This document shows positions 1 through 9,167 of a stretch of DNA of 64,000 nucleotides, one piece after another. The notes beneath the pieces were generated by a model. The model did not search any database and was not told the DNA's origin. It worked only from the letters and a program-made list of their open reading frames with translations. The position numbers and the translations under genes are program-made. Source of the DNA: Chryseobacterium sp. LAM-KRS1 (GTDB lineage: Bacteria; Bacteroidota; Bacteroidia; Flavobacteriales; Weeksellaceae); the NCBI RefSeq assembly GCF_013184525.1, contig NZ_JAAOIZ010000003.1, positions 434,001 to 498,000 on the forward strand, read 5' to 3'. The stretch's first letter is position 1, and every line of letters begins with the position of its first letter.

Positions 1-76
1 GATATTCATTGACTAGCCAGTCTATTTTCCCCTGTTTGGTCAATTTGGAAAAACCTTCAATCGGTTGATGATTCAT
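1..76 (-). CDS. Hydroxymethylglutaryl-CoA reductase, N-terminal fragment (partial)
   Basis: The minus strand opens with ATG at 76 and stays open to the window edge, giving 25 residues that begin MNHQPIEGFSKLTKQGKIDW. The pattern EGFSKLxKxxKIDWLxNEY is what I know from the start of degradative-type HMG-CoA reductases of flavobacteria, which convert HMG-CoA to mevalonate for isoprenoid synthesis. Only the leader helix is visible, so no catalytic residue can be checked. It is divergent from the radical SAM gene, with 146 bases between the two starts. Confidence 0.6.
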   Translation of the reverse strand, partial: MNHQPIEGFSKLTKQGKIDWLVNEY

Positions 77-172
77 AGTATAACTTTAAAGAACCGTAAA
101 TATACTGATTTTGATACTTTATTCTGTTGATAACTTTATGTTAAAAAGGGTGACATTTCTCAATTTTGGAAT

Positions 173-180
173 TACTTTTG
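173..180 (+). promoter_or_regulatory. -7 promoter element for the radical SAM operon
   Basis: TACTTTTG matches the Bacteroidota -7 consensus TAnnTTTG and lies 42 bases before the ATG at 223. No good -33 TTTG is seen at the usual distance, so this is a half-supported promoter. Confidence 0.4.
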
Positions 181-222
181 AATTAAAATTCACAGAGTTA
201 AATCGTCCTTATATCATAACAT

Positions 223-1482
223 ATGAACTTTGACCGCCTAAAAGAAAAACTCGAAATCCTTGCTGACGCAGCGAAATATGATGTTTCCTGCTCTTCCAGC
301 GGAGGAACACGAAAAAATAAAAAAGGTGCTTTGGGAGACAGTTCCATAAGCGGGATTTGTCATACCTATACAGAAGACGGACGATGTGTCTCCCTGCTTA
401 AAGTTCTTTTGACCAATCATTGTATTTATGATTGTGCATACTGTGTTTCAAGAAGCTCCAATGATATCAAAAGGGCAGCTTTTACGGTGGAAGAAGTAGT
501 GGATCTTACCATTAACTTTTATCGTAGAAATTATATAGAAGGGCTTTTTTTAAGTTCAGGCATTTTTAAAAATGCTGACACGACCATGGAACGTCTGGTG
601 AGAGTTGCAAAAAAATTACGACTTGAAGAAAATTTCAATGGATATATTCACTTAAAATCCATTCCTGGAGCAAGCGATGAATTAATGCAGGAAGCAGCAC
701 TCTATGCGGACCGTCTGTCTGTCAATCTTGAAATTCCAACCGAAAGCGGACTCAAGCTACTCGCTCCTGAAAAAAACAGGGCCGATATGATCAGTCCTAT
801 GCGTTATATTCAGAAAGGAATCTCCCAATATAATGATGAAAAAAAGATTTTCCGGAAAGTTCCGAAATTCGCACCAGCCGGTCAGTCGACCCAAATGATC
901 GTAGGAGCTACCAATGAAAATGATCTTCAGATTATAAAAGTCGCGGATCATTTTTATAAAAATTATAACCTTAAAAGAGTCTATTATTCAGGGTATGTAC
1001 CGGTATTGGAAGACAAAAGATTACCCTCATTAACTACTGAAGTTCCAATGCTTAGAGAAAACAGATTGTATCAATCTGACTGGCTCATGAGATTTTACGG
1101 CTTTAAAGCAGAAGAAATTTTAGATCCCAATCTTCCTTTTCTCGATCTTGAAATTGACCCCAAATTAAGCTGGGTATTAAGACATCTTGATCAATTCCCT
1201 GTCAATCTCCAGACAGCTGACTATCAAATGATTCTTCGAATTCCGGGAATTGGTGTAAAAACAGCTAAAAAAATAGTACAAGCAAGACGTTTTCAGATTT
1301 TAAACATGGATCATCTTAAGAAATTAGGAGCAGCTGTAAACAGAGCAAAATACTTTATTGACTTCAATGCAGGAAATGGTTTTTTGAAATATTTAACGAA
1401 TCAAAATTTAAAGAAATTATTGATTGGAGGAAGCTCGTCGAAATTTCATAATCAGTTTTCACAGCAACTTACCTTGTTTTAA
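223..1482 (+). CDS. Radical SAM protein, putative DNA modification/repair (TIGR03916-like)
   Basis: 419-residue soluble protein. A radical SAM [4Fe-4S] motif CX3CX2C is at Cys67, Cys71 and Cys74 (NHCIYDCAYC). A helix-hairpin-helix DNA-binding motif lies near residues 335-360 (IPGIGVKTAKKIV). This combination and length match the family named 'putative DNA modification/repair radical SAM protein', whose genes almost always sit beside a DUF4130-type protein that in some genomes is fused to uracil-DNA glycosylase. That partner is the next gene here, 103 bases downstream. The reaction is not known to me. An oxidative or radical repair or modification of DNA bases is inferred from the HhH motif and the partner. 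The ATG at 223 follows a -7 element by a normal leader length. Confidence 0.85.
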   Translation: MNFDRLKEKLEILADAAKYDVSCSSSGGTRKNKKGALGDSSISGICHTYTEDGRCVSLLKVLLTNHCIYDCAYCVSRSSNDIKRAAFTVEEVVDLTINFYRRNYIEGLFLSSGIFKNADTTMERLVRVAKKLRLEENFNGYIHLKSIPGASDELMQEAALYADRLSVNLEIPTESGLKLLAPEKNRADMISPMRYIQKGISQYNDEKKIFRKVPKFAPAGQSTQMIVGATNENDLQIIKVADHFYKNYNLKRVYYSGYVPVLEDKRLPSLTTEVPMLRENRLYQSDWLMRFYGFKAEEILDPNLPFLDLEIDPKLSWVLRHLDQFPVNLQTADYQMILRIPGIGVKTAKKIVQARRFQILNMDHLKKLGAAVNRAKYFIDFNAGNGFLKYLTNQNLKKLLIGGSSSKFHNQFSQQLTLF

Positions 1483-1585
1483 AGAACAATGATTTTCTCC
1501 CTGTTCAAAGGCAAACTGTGATAAAAATCTTTAAAAAGTTTATAAATTTTACATCTCTATATTATTAAACTGCCATATAAAATAA

Positions 1586-2344
1586 ATGACTACCCTACTC
1601 TACGACGGAAGCTTTGACGGACTTTTAACTGCAGTGTTTGAAGTATTCGAATACCGCTATAAAGACGTTGAAATTTTCGGCAAAAATCAATATCATCAGG
1701 AAAACATTTTTGCAGAAACCCACGAAGTAGTCACTCAGACAGAAAAGGCAGAAAGAGTTTTCAAGAAGCTGGAAGAGAACATAGGGAGATCCGGAATCCA
1801 TCAATTGCTGAAAGTTTTTCTATCAGAAGATCCGGAATCAGAAAGAATTATCCTTTCAGCCATACAATTATCTGTACAACATCCTCATGAAAATATTCTT
1901 CAGAATTATGCGGATAGTGATATTTTAAAAATATCGAAAATATGTAAATCCGTAGACAGAGAAAGGCATCGGATGACAGCATTTGTAAGGTTTGAGAAAA
2001 TGCAGGATGGCGTTTTCTTTGCAAAAATAGATCCTGATTTCAACGTTATTCCCCTGATCAGAAAACATTTTAAAGATCGATATCAGGATCAAAAGTGGAT
2101 GATTTATGACCTCAGAAGAAATTATGGAATTTTGTATGATCTTGAAAATTGTGACTTCTTTTATCCTGATGAAAAACTGGATCTTGATCAATATGAGCAG
2201 AAATTCCATGATGAAGAGAGCCAATATCAAAAATTATGGCAACGTTACTTTATAAAAATCAATATTACAGAAAGAAAAAATCTAAAGCTCCATATTCAGC
2301 ATGTCCCAAAAAGGTACTGGAAGTACCTGACAGAAAAGAGGTAA
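1586..2344 (+). CDS. Probable DNA metabolism protein, DUF4130/TIGR03915 family
   Basis: 252 residues, soluble, no signal peptide. The N-terminus (YDGSFDGLLTAVFEVFEYRY) and the end (HVPKRYWKYLTE) are hallmarks of the DUF4130 family that accompanies the HhH-containing radical SAM proteins. In other bacteria this protein is fused to a uracil-DNA glycosylase-like domain. Here it stands alone and no glycosylase is nearby. It lies 103 bases after the radical SAM gene on the same strand and is probably co-transcribed with it. Its biochemical function is not established to my knowledge. A role as partner or substrate presenter in DNA base repair is inference. Confidence 0.8.
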   Translation: MTTLLYDGSFDGLLTAVFEVFEYRYKDVEIFGKNQYHQENIFAETHEVVTQTEKAERVFKKLEENIGRSGIHQLLKVFLSEDPESERIILSAIQLSVQHPHENILQNYADSDILKISKICKSVDRERHRMTAFVRFEKMQDGVFFAKIDPDFNVIPLIRKHFKDRYQDQKWMIYDLRRNYGILYDLENCDFFYPDEKLDLDQYEQKFHDEESQYQKLWQRYFIKINITERKNLKLHIQHVPKRYWKYLTEKR

Positions 2345-2366
2345 TGTAAAATAAAAACACCATAAG

Positions 2367-3230
2367 ATGGCAGGAAAAACTTTATTTACAATTGCGTTAA
2401 TCAGTATTATCAGCTGTATTCCTGATAAGAAAAGAAATGCAATATCTGAAATAGATAACGGGACAGGATCAGAAATTTTGGTTCATACCGATAAAAATAC
2501 TATCAAAGAAAGGTTTTCTGCACCTCAGGGATATGAATGGATTGATGAAAAACAGGAATCTTTCGGGTATTTTCTCGAAAATTTCACTTTAAAACCCTAT
2601 AAAAGCAAGATACTTAGATATGACGGAAATCCAATATCTACCCAGCATCTACATGAAGCAATTTTTGATATCGATACCGGAGATCAGGATCTTCAACAAT
2701 GTGCAGATGCGGTGATTCGGCTAAGGGCAGAATATTTAGTTAAAAATAAAAGACAAGATGAAATTCAATTTCATTTTACAAATGGTGATCTGCTGAGCTG
2801 GAAAGATTATAAAAACGGAACACGGGCCTTTGTCAATGGTAATTCTGTTAATTTCAAAAAGACAGCCCCTTTCGATGACTCGCCTCAAAATTTCAGAAGT
2901 TATCTAAATCTAATCTTTAATTATGCAGGAACTATTTCATTAAATAAAGAAACAAAACCGGTTTTAAAAAGTGAGGATTTAAAAAGCGGAGACATTCTTA
3001 TTACACCAGGAAGTCCTGGACATGTTGTATTGATAAGTGGCGCTTGCAGAAATAAAGAAGGGAAAAAGTTATTTTTACTAAGTGAAGGTTTCACTCCTGC
3101 CCAATCTATCCATGTTCTTTCCAATCCTTTTGATAAAAACAGATCTCCGTGGTACAACTTAGACGTAAAAGCTAATGAAACAAAAACTGCGAGATATATT
3201 TTTAAACCAACAAACTTTAGAAGTTTTTAA
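2367..3230 (+). CDS. DUF4846 domain lipoprotein
   Basis: 287 residues with a lipoprotein signal peptide (lipobox ending at Cys17, SIISC), so it is likely anchored in the envelope. The central segment DLQQCADAVIRLRAEYL followed by an FHFTNG-type stretch is typical of DUF4846 proteins. The C-terminal part has a GDILITPGSPGHVVLIS motif with His219, resembling the histidine region of NlpC/P60-like cell-wall hydrolase folds. I see no matching cysteine nucleophile in the usual position, so enzyme activity is uncertain. It starts 22 bases after the DUF4130 gene and may share its transcript, although an envelope lipoprotein is an unexpected companion for DNA repair genes. Confidence 0.75.
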   Translation: MAGKTLFTIALISIISCIPDKKRNAISEIDNGTGSEILVHTDKNTIKERFSAPQGYEWIDEKQESFGYFLENFTLKPYKSKILRYDGNPISTQHLHEAIFDIDTGDQDLQQCADAVIRLRAEYLVKNKRQDEIQFHFTNGDLLSWKDYKNGTRAFVNGNSVNFKKTAPFDDSPQNFRSYLNLIFNYAGTISLNKETKPVLKSEDLKSGDILITPGSPGHVVLISGACRNKEGKKLFLLSEGFTPAQSIHVLSNPFDKNRSPWYNLDVKANETKTARYIFKPTNFRSF

Positions 3231-3285
3231 CAATTTATATTCAAAAGTATTATCAACTTACTACTATAATCTGAACTTGTTTTTG

Positions 3286-3293
3286 TAAATTTG
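3286..3293 (+). promoter_or_regulatory. -7 promoter element of pfkA-gap
   Basis: TAAATTTG, a perfect TAnnTTTG match, ends 20 bases before the pfkA ATG. The -33 region is not clear. Confidence 0.55.
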
Positions 3294-3313
3294 TGTTCGA
3301 AATTTTTTACTAG

Positions 3314-5333
<2,020 letters not shown>

Positions 5334-5357
5334 GAATCAAACATTTAAAATAACACA

Positions 5358-5387
5358 AACCCCGCTCATGATGTGAGTGGGGTTTTT
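5358..5387 (+). terminator. Rho-independent terminator of pfkA-gap
   Basis: AACCCCGCTCA (5358-5368) pairs with TGAGTGGGGTT (5374-5384) around a 5-base loop, with one G-T pair, followed by a T run. Confidence 0.9.
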
Positions 5388-5728
5388 AGTTTACCATTTC
5401 CAAACAACTAATAAAGAAAGTATAAACCATTATTTTCCTGAAAACATTTCCTTTCCGTATTCAAACTTAAAATACAATTATTAAAAACCAAATAAAAACA
5501 AAATAATATATTATTTTATGCTTATTTTAGTTAAATAAATTAATGCATTTTACAAATAAAATTAATTACCATAACAGATAATCAAAATAAAATTTCTCAA
5601 ACAGTTTTGAAAATCAAGTTTTCAGGGTTATTAGTTTATAACAAATTTTGCATTTTTTTCAACACAAAAAAATCCCCCTTTAGGGGTATTTTTAAGAAAA
5701 TATTAACTATCTAAAAAAGACTATTTTC
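5388..5728. other. AT-rich intergenic region without a gene
   Basis: About 340 bases of strongly AT-rich sequence between the gap terminator and the LuxR-type regulator. No ORF, tRNA or clear promoter was found. The only structured element is the inverted repeat at 5671-5690. The region is the likely site of control for the regulator downstream. Confidence 0.6.
5671..5690. promoter_or_regulatory. Inverted repeat, candidate operator upstream of the LuxR-type gene
   Basis: AATcCCCCTttAGGGGtATT: perfect arms CCCCT/AGGGG around TT, with outer AAT/ATT pairing after one mismatch. It stands out as GC-rich in AT-rich flanks and lies 38 bases before the ATG at 5729. It could be an operator, possibly autoregulatory. 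A small terminator is less likely because nothing is transcribed into it. Confidence 0.35.
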
Positions 5729-6508
5729 ATGAAAGACGCTGAAAAAAAACATCCCTTGATTGAAGTTTGGGAAAGATATCCCGCTACAAGAAAGGAAAAA
5801 AAAGAAATACTGAAGACGCCCCCTATCGAACGTATCATTGGTGAGATGTTTGCAATCGGAGAATTTTATTATTATGTATTAAATCTTACAAACAGTACCC
5901 TCTCTCATCATCATGAAAATATTTTAAAATTACATGGTTTAAAAAAAAATCCTGAAAACCTTAAAGAAGTCATAGATCTCACCCACCCTGAAGATATTCC
6001 TTTTGTAATAAAAGCGGAACAGGCTGTTGTTTCTAAAATGATTGAAATTGGCCCGGAACATCATCTCTACTTAAAATCGAGTTACTGCTTCAGGATGAAG
6101 ACTGCAAAAGGAAATTATGAATTGTTCCATCACCAGGCTATTCCTACCCTAGAGGATGAAAATGGGAACCTCGTACAATCCATTAATATACATACCAACA
6201 TCAATCATATAACAAAGCAAAATCCTTATACCGTCCTGATTTCAGGGATTGGCCCCAGAGCCGATTTTCACCAGATGACAATAGACAACCCCTCCTCATC
6301 AACCCATCAGACACTCGAAAATCTCACCAAAAGGGAAGTAGAGATCCTTTCTCTGATTGCAAAAGGATATTCGGGAACAGAAATATCCGAAATGCTTATT
6401 TTATCTCAGCATACTGTTCGTTCTCATCGAAAAAACATCCTTACAAAAACCAATTCAAGAAATGGTAAAGAGCTTTTGAAAAAGGCTTTTGAATGGGGCA
6501 TTATATAA
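5729..6508 (+). CDS. LuxR-family transcriptional regulator
   Basis: 259 residues. The C-terminal 61 residues from 199 (LTKREVEILSLIAKGYSGTE, then the recognition helix SQHTVRSHRKNIL) form a LuxR/FixJ-type helix-turn-helix. The N-terminal 190 residues have no receiver aspartate pattern. The stretch around residues 45-165, with HHENILKLHG and HPEDIPFVIKAEQAV, reads like a PAS-type sensory fold, as in other flavobacterial LuxR proteins. The signal is unknown. The downstream haem oxygenase-like gene starts 96 bases later on the same strand and is a natural candidate target. Confidence 0.85.
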   Translation: MKDAEKKHPLIEVWERYPATRKEKKEILKTPPIERIIGEMFAIGEFYYYVLNLTNSTLSHHHENILKLHGLKKNPENLKEVIDLTHPEDIPFVIKAEQAVVSKMIEIGPEHHLYLKSSYCFRMKTAKGNYELFHHQAIPTLEDENGNLVQSINIHTNINHITKQNPYTVLISGIGPRADFHQMTIDNPSSSTHQTLENLTKREVEILSLIAKGYSGTEISEMLILSQHTVRSHRKNILTKTNSRNGKELLKKAFEWGII

Positions 6509-6604
6509 CTATTATAAAAAGATATATTTGAAGTAAACATATACTCTCCATGCTGATAAATCTCACAGAGGTATTTCGGCGTAAAACTTGTACTTTTATA
6601 ATTG

Positions 6605-7801
6605 ATGGAAAGATCAATCGTACATCCCCGTTTTAAAAATTCACCTCATTTCAAAGATTTCTGGCAAAAGGGTAACGGAAAACTGCTTATTGAATTTTCC
6701 GGTGCAGAAGTGAGTTTCAGCGAATTTGAGCAATTTTCCCCCTATTATTATCACGTTGACGAAACCGGTGACCAGGTGGTAAAAGATGTCTATTTTACTA
6801 AAAAATTTCACGAAGCTACCAGGGAAATCGAGAAATACATCAGAAATGGAGTTTCTGAAAACGATCAGGTTCCGGACAGTGTTAAAAGACTTTTCAAAGA
6901 AGTTCAGAAAAAACCTGAATGGCTAAATGAAGAATTGCTGAAAAGTGGCGCTGAGCTTTGTATGCGAAGCGGACTAGATGCCCTCATCTCTCTTAGGGAT
7001 TATTGCTTGATCGGAGGTTATGATTACGCCTACCTGAATAAACCCCTTATTGTAACAGAAGCATTGAAAAAAGGAGCCGTAAAACGTCTTTCTGAAACAT
7101 TGGATTTCTGGGTAAATGTAACCCGCTATCATGCACTGGATGTTCATGCCAAAGGCTATGAATTTGCTATAAAAACACGTCTTATTCATTCATATGCAAG
7201 ACTTTCGATCAAAAAGCATTATGCTGATTGGGATACGAAAAACTGGGGAGAACCTATCAACTCCTGGGATATGATGGCCACCTATATAGGTTTTAGTTTG
7301 GTTTTTCTTCACAGCTTAAAAAAACTGTGCAATAGCTTTTCAAATGAAGAGGAGCTTGGTATTTTTCACCTATGGAAATATGTCGGTTATTTGCTGGGCA
7401 TTCCCGAACACCTCCTTCCTGATCATAAAAAACAGGCTACGGAATATTTTTATCTATGGTCATCCATCCAGCCTCCTTCGGATAAAGACTCTGTACTTCT
7501 TGCCCATTCATTACTCGATGAATCCCTGGAGAATCCTATATTAAAGTTCAGCTTTCAAAGAAGAAATCTACGGTATCTTCATATTTGCTGTACCTGGTTT
7601 TTACTGGACGATGAGGTTTGTAAGCGATTGAATATTCCTGAGGTTTCGAATAAAAAAATTTTCCCTCAGGTAAAAAAAGCAACTAATATTATATATAATA
7701 CTTTAGTAGGACGAAAAGCAAGAATTGAAGCGGGTAATAAAAAACACCTTAAAGTTCTGGAAGACTATTTAAGAATAACATCGGGCTCCAACTTCCATTA
7801 A
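6605..7801 (+). CDS. MpaB/Lcp-like oxygenase (DUF2236 family)
   Basis: 398 residues from the ATG at 6605; a TTG one codon earlier also reads in frame but is less likely. The segment KTRLIHSYARLSI (His195 with flanking Arg192 and Arg199) matches the haem-ligand helix of the DUF2236 family, which includes rubber-cleaving latex clearing protein Lcp and the fungal oxygenase MpaB. In Lcp this histidine is the proximal ligand of b-type haem. There is no signal peptide, so a cytoplasmic or membrane-associated enzyme is expected. The substrate cannot be read from sequence; an oxidative cleavage or oxygenation is inference. A near-consensus -7 box (TACTTTTA, 6591-6598) sits too close to the ATG for a normal leader. 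Confidence 0.75.
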   Translation: MERSIVHPRFKNSPHFKDFWQKGNGKLLIEFSGAEVSFSEFEQFSPYYYHVDETGDQVVKDVYFTKKFHEATREIEKYIRNGVSENDQVPDSVKRLFKEVQKKPEWLNEELLKSGAELCMRSGLDALISLRDYCLIGGYDYAYLNKPLIVTEALKKGAVKRLSETLDFWVNVTRYHALDVHAKGYEFAIKTRLIHSYARLSIKKHYADWDTKNWGEPINSWDMMATYIGFSLVFLHSLKKLCNSFSNEEELGIFHLWKYVGYLLGIPEHLLPDHKKQATEYFYLWSSIQPPSDKDSVLLAHSLLDESLENPILKFSFQRRNLRYLHICCTWFLLDDEVCKRLNIPEVSNKKIFPQVKKATNIIYNTLVGRKARIEAGNKKHLKVLEDYLRITSGSNFH

Positions 7802-7941
7802 ATTGATCTGCTTTTTTAGTTTTGCTATTATTTCATTCATAATGAGATAGCCACTATTTCACCAATCAGAATTATTGTTTTTTTAACTTTAAAAAGACGC
7901 TTTGAAATTGAAAAATATTAGCTTTTGATTCCAAAATTATG

Positions 7942-7949
7942 TACTTTTG
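7942..7949 (+). promoter_or_regulatory. -7 promoter element of recA
   Basis: TACTTTTG matches TAnnTTTG. A TTTG is present at 7924-7927, 14 bases upstream, shorter than the usual spacing. Transcription would start near 7956, which rules out the TTG at 7947 as the recA start and supports the ATG at 7968. Confidence 0.5.
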
Positions 7950-7967
7950 AGAAATTATTTTTTAGAA

Positions 7968-8975
7968 ATGAGTAACATTGACGATAAGAAAAAAGCACTG
8001 GCTCTAGTGCTTGATAAATTAGATAAAACATACGGAAAAGGAACTGTAATGACTTTGGGAGATAATTCTGTTGATAATACAATAGAAGTTATTCCTTCCG
8101 GATCCTTAGGATTAGACATTGCATTGGGAGTAGGAGGATATCCAAGAGGAAGAATCATTGAGATTTATGGACCTGAATCTTCCGGTAAAACAACTTTAAC
8201 ACTTCACGCTATTGCAGAAGCTCAAAAAGCAGGTGGAATTGCAGCATTTATTGATGCAGAGCACGCTTTCGACAGAACTTATGCTGCAAAATTAGGAATA
8301 GATTTAGAAAACCTTATTATATCTCAACCGGATAATGGTGAACAAGCCCTGGAAATTGCGGACAACCTTATCCGTTCAGGAGCGATTGATATTGTAGTAA
8401 TCGACTCAGTTGCCGCTCTTACTCCTAAAGCAGAAATTGAAGGAGAAATGGGTGATTCTAAAATGGGTCTGCATGCAAGATTAATGTCTCAGGCATTAAG
8501 AAAACTGACTGCAACAATTTCAAAAACAAAATGTACCGTAATTTTCATCAACCAGCTGAGAGAGAAAATTGGTGTAATGTTTGGAAATCCTGAAACGACA
8601 ACCGGTGGTAATGCCTTGAAATTTTACGCTTCAGTAAGAGTAGATATCAGAAAGGCAAGTGCACCGATCAAAAATGGTGACGAAGCAATCGGAAGTCGTG
8701 TAAAAGTAAAGATTGTTAAAAATAAAGTAGCCCCTCCATTCAAACAAGCTGAATTTGACATCATGTATGGAGAAGGAGTTTCTAAAACAGGAGAAATTCT
8801 TGATCAGGCTGTAGAGCTAGGAGTGGTAAAGAAAAGCGGTTCATGGTTCAGCTATGATGAAACAAAATTAGGACAAGGCCGTGATGCGGTAAAAGACGTT
8901 CTTAAAGACAATCCTGAACTTTCTGAAGAACTGGAGAATAAAATTAAAGAAGAATTGAAAAATAAATCAAAATAA
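7968..8975 (+). CDS. recA: Recombinase RecA
   Basis: Forms filaments on single-stranded DNA, drives strand exchange, and promotes LexA-type self-cleavage where a LexA exists. 335 residues from the ATG at 7968. Walker A is GPESSGKT (68-75); the DAEHAFD segment, Walker [13 protein letters not shown], and loop L1/L2 region [21 protein letters not shown] are all intact. An in-frame TTG at 7947 would add seven residues but overlaps the -7 box, so the ATG is preferred. Single gene, closed by a terminator at 8999. No LexA-type operator was recognised upstream. Confidence 0.97.
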   Translation: MSNIDDKKKALALVLDKLDKTYGKGTVMTLGDNSVDNTIEVIPSGSLGLDIALGVGGYPRGRIIEIYGPESSGKTTLTLHAIAEAQKAGGIAAFIDAEHAFDRTYAAKLGIDLENLIISQPDNGEQALEIADNLIRSGAIDIVVIDSVAALTPKAEIEGEMGDSKMGLHARLMSQALRKLTATISKTKCTVIFINQLREKIGVMFGNPETTTGGNALKFYASVRVDIRKASAPIKNGDEAIGSRVKVKIVKNKVAPPFKQAEFDIMYGEGVSKTGEILDQAVELGVVKKSGSWFSYDETKLGQGRDAVKDVLKDNPELSEELENKIKEELKNKSK

Positions 8976-8998
8976 TTTTTCAAATCAAAATCAATAAC

Positions 8999-9030
8999 AA
9001 AGACAGCCTTCAAGCTGTCTTTTGTTTTTA
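8999..9030 (+). terminator. Terminator of recA
   Basis: AAAGACAGC (8999-9007) pairs with GCTGTCTTT (9014-9022), 6-base loop, then a T-rich tail. Confidence 0.85.
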
Positions 9031-9126
9031 CTCTATTTCCCACCCTCACAAGTGAGAAAATACACTTTGGTCCGCTGGTATTTTTGTAAGATATATTGAT
9101 GAGATTTACTAAAAAATCTTTTAATA

Positions 9127-9162
9127 AAAAAATCGGCGGAACATTTCGTCCGCCGATTTTTT
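9127..9162 (-). terminator. Terminator of the S9 peptidase gene
   Basis: AAAAAATCGGCGGA (9127-9140) pairs perfectly with TCCGCCGATTTTTT (9149-9162) around an 8-base loop, just past the stop at 9168. A/T runs on both sides make it usable in both directions. Confidence 0.9.
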
Positions 9163-9167
9163 CATCG

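Noticed and set aside
7947..7967. TTG start adding seven residues to RecA
   Set aside because: The codon overlaps the -7 promoter box, and the added residues do not match RecA N-termini.
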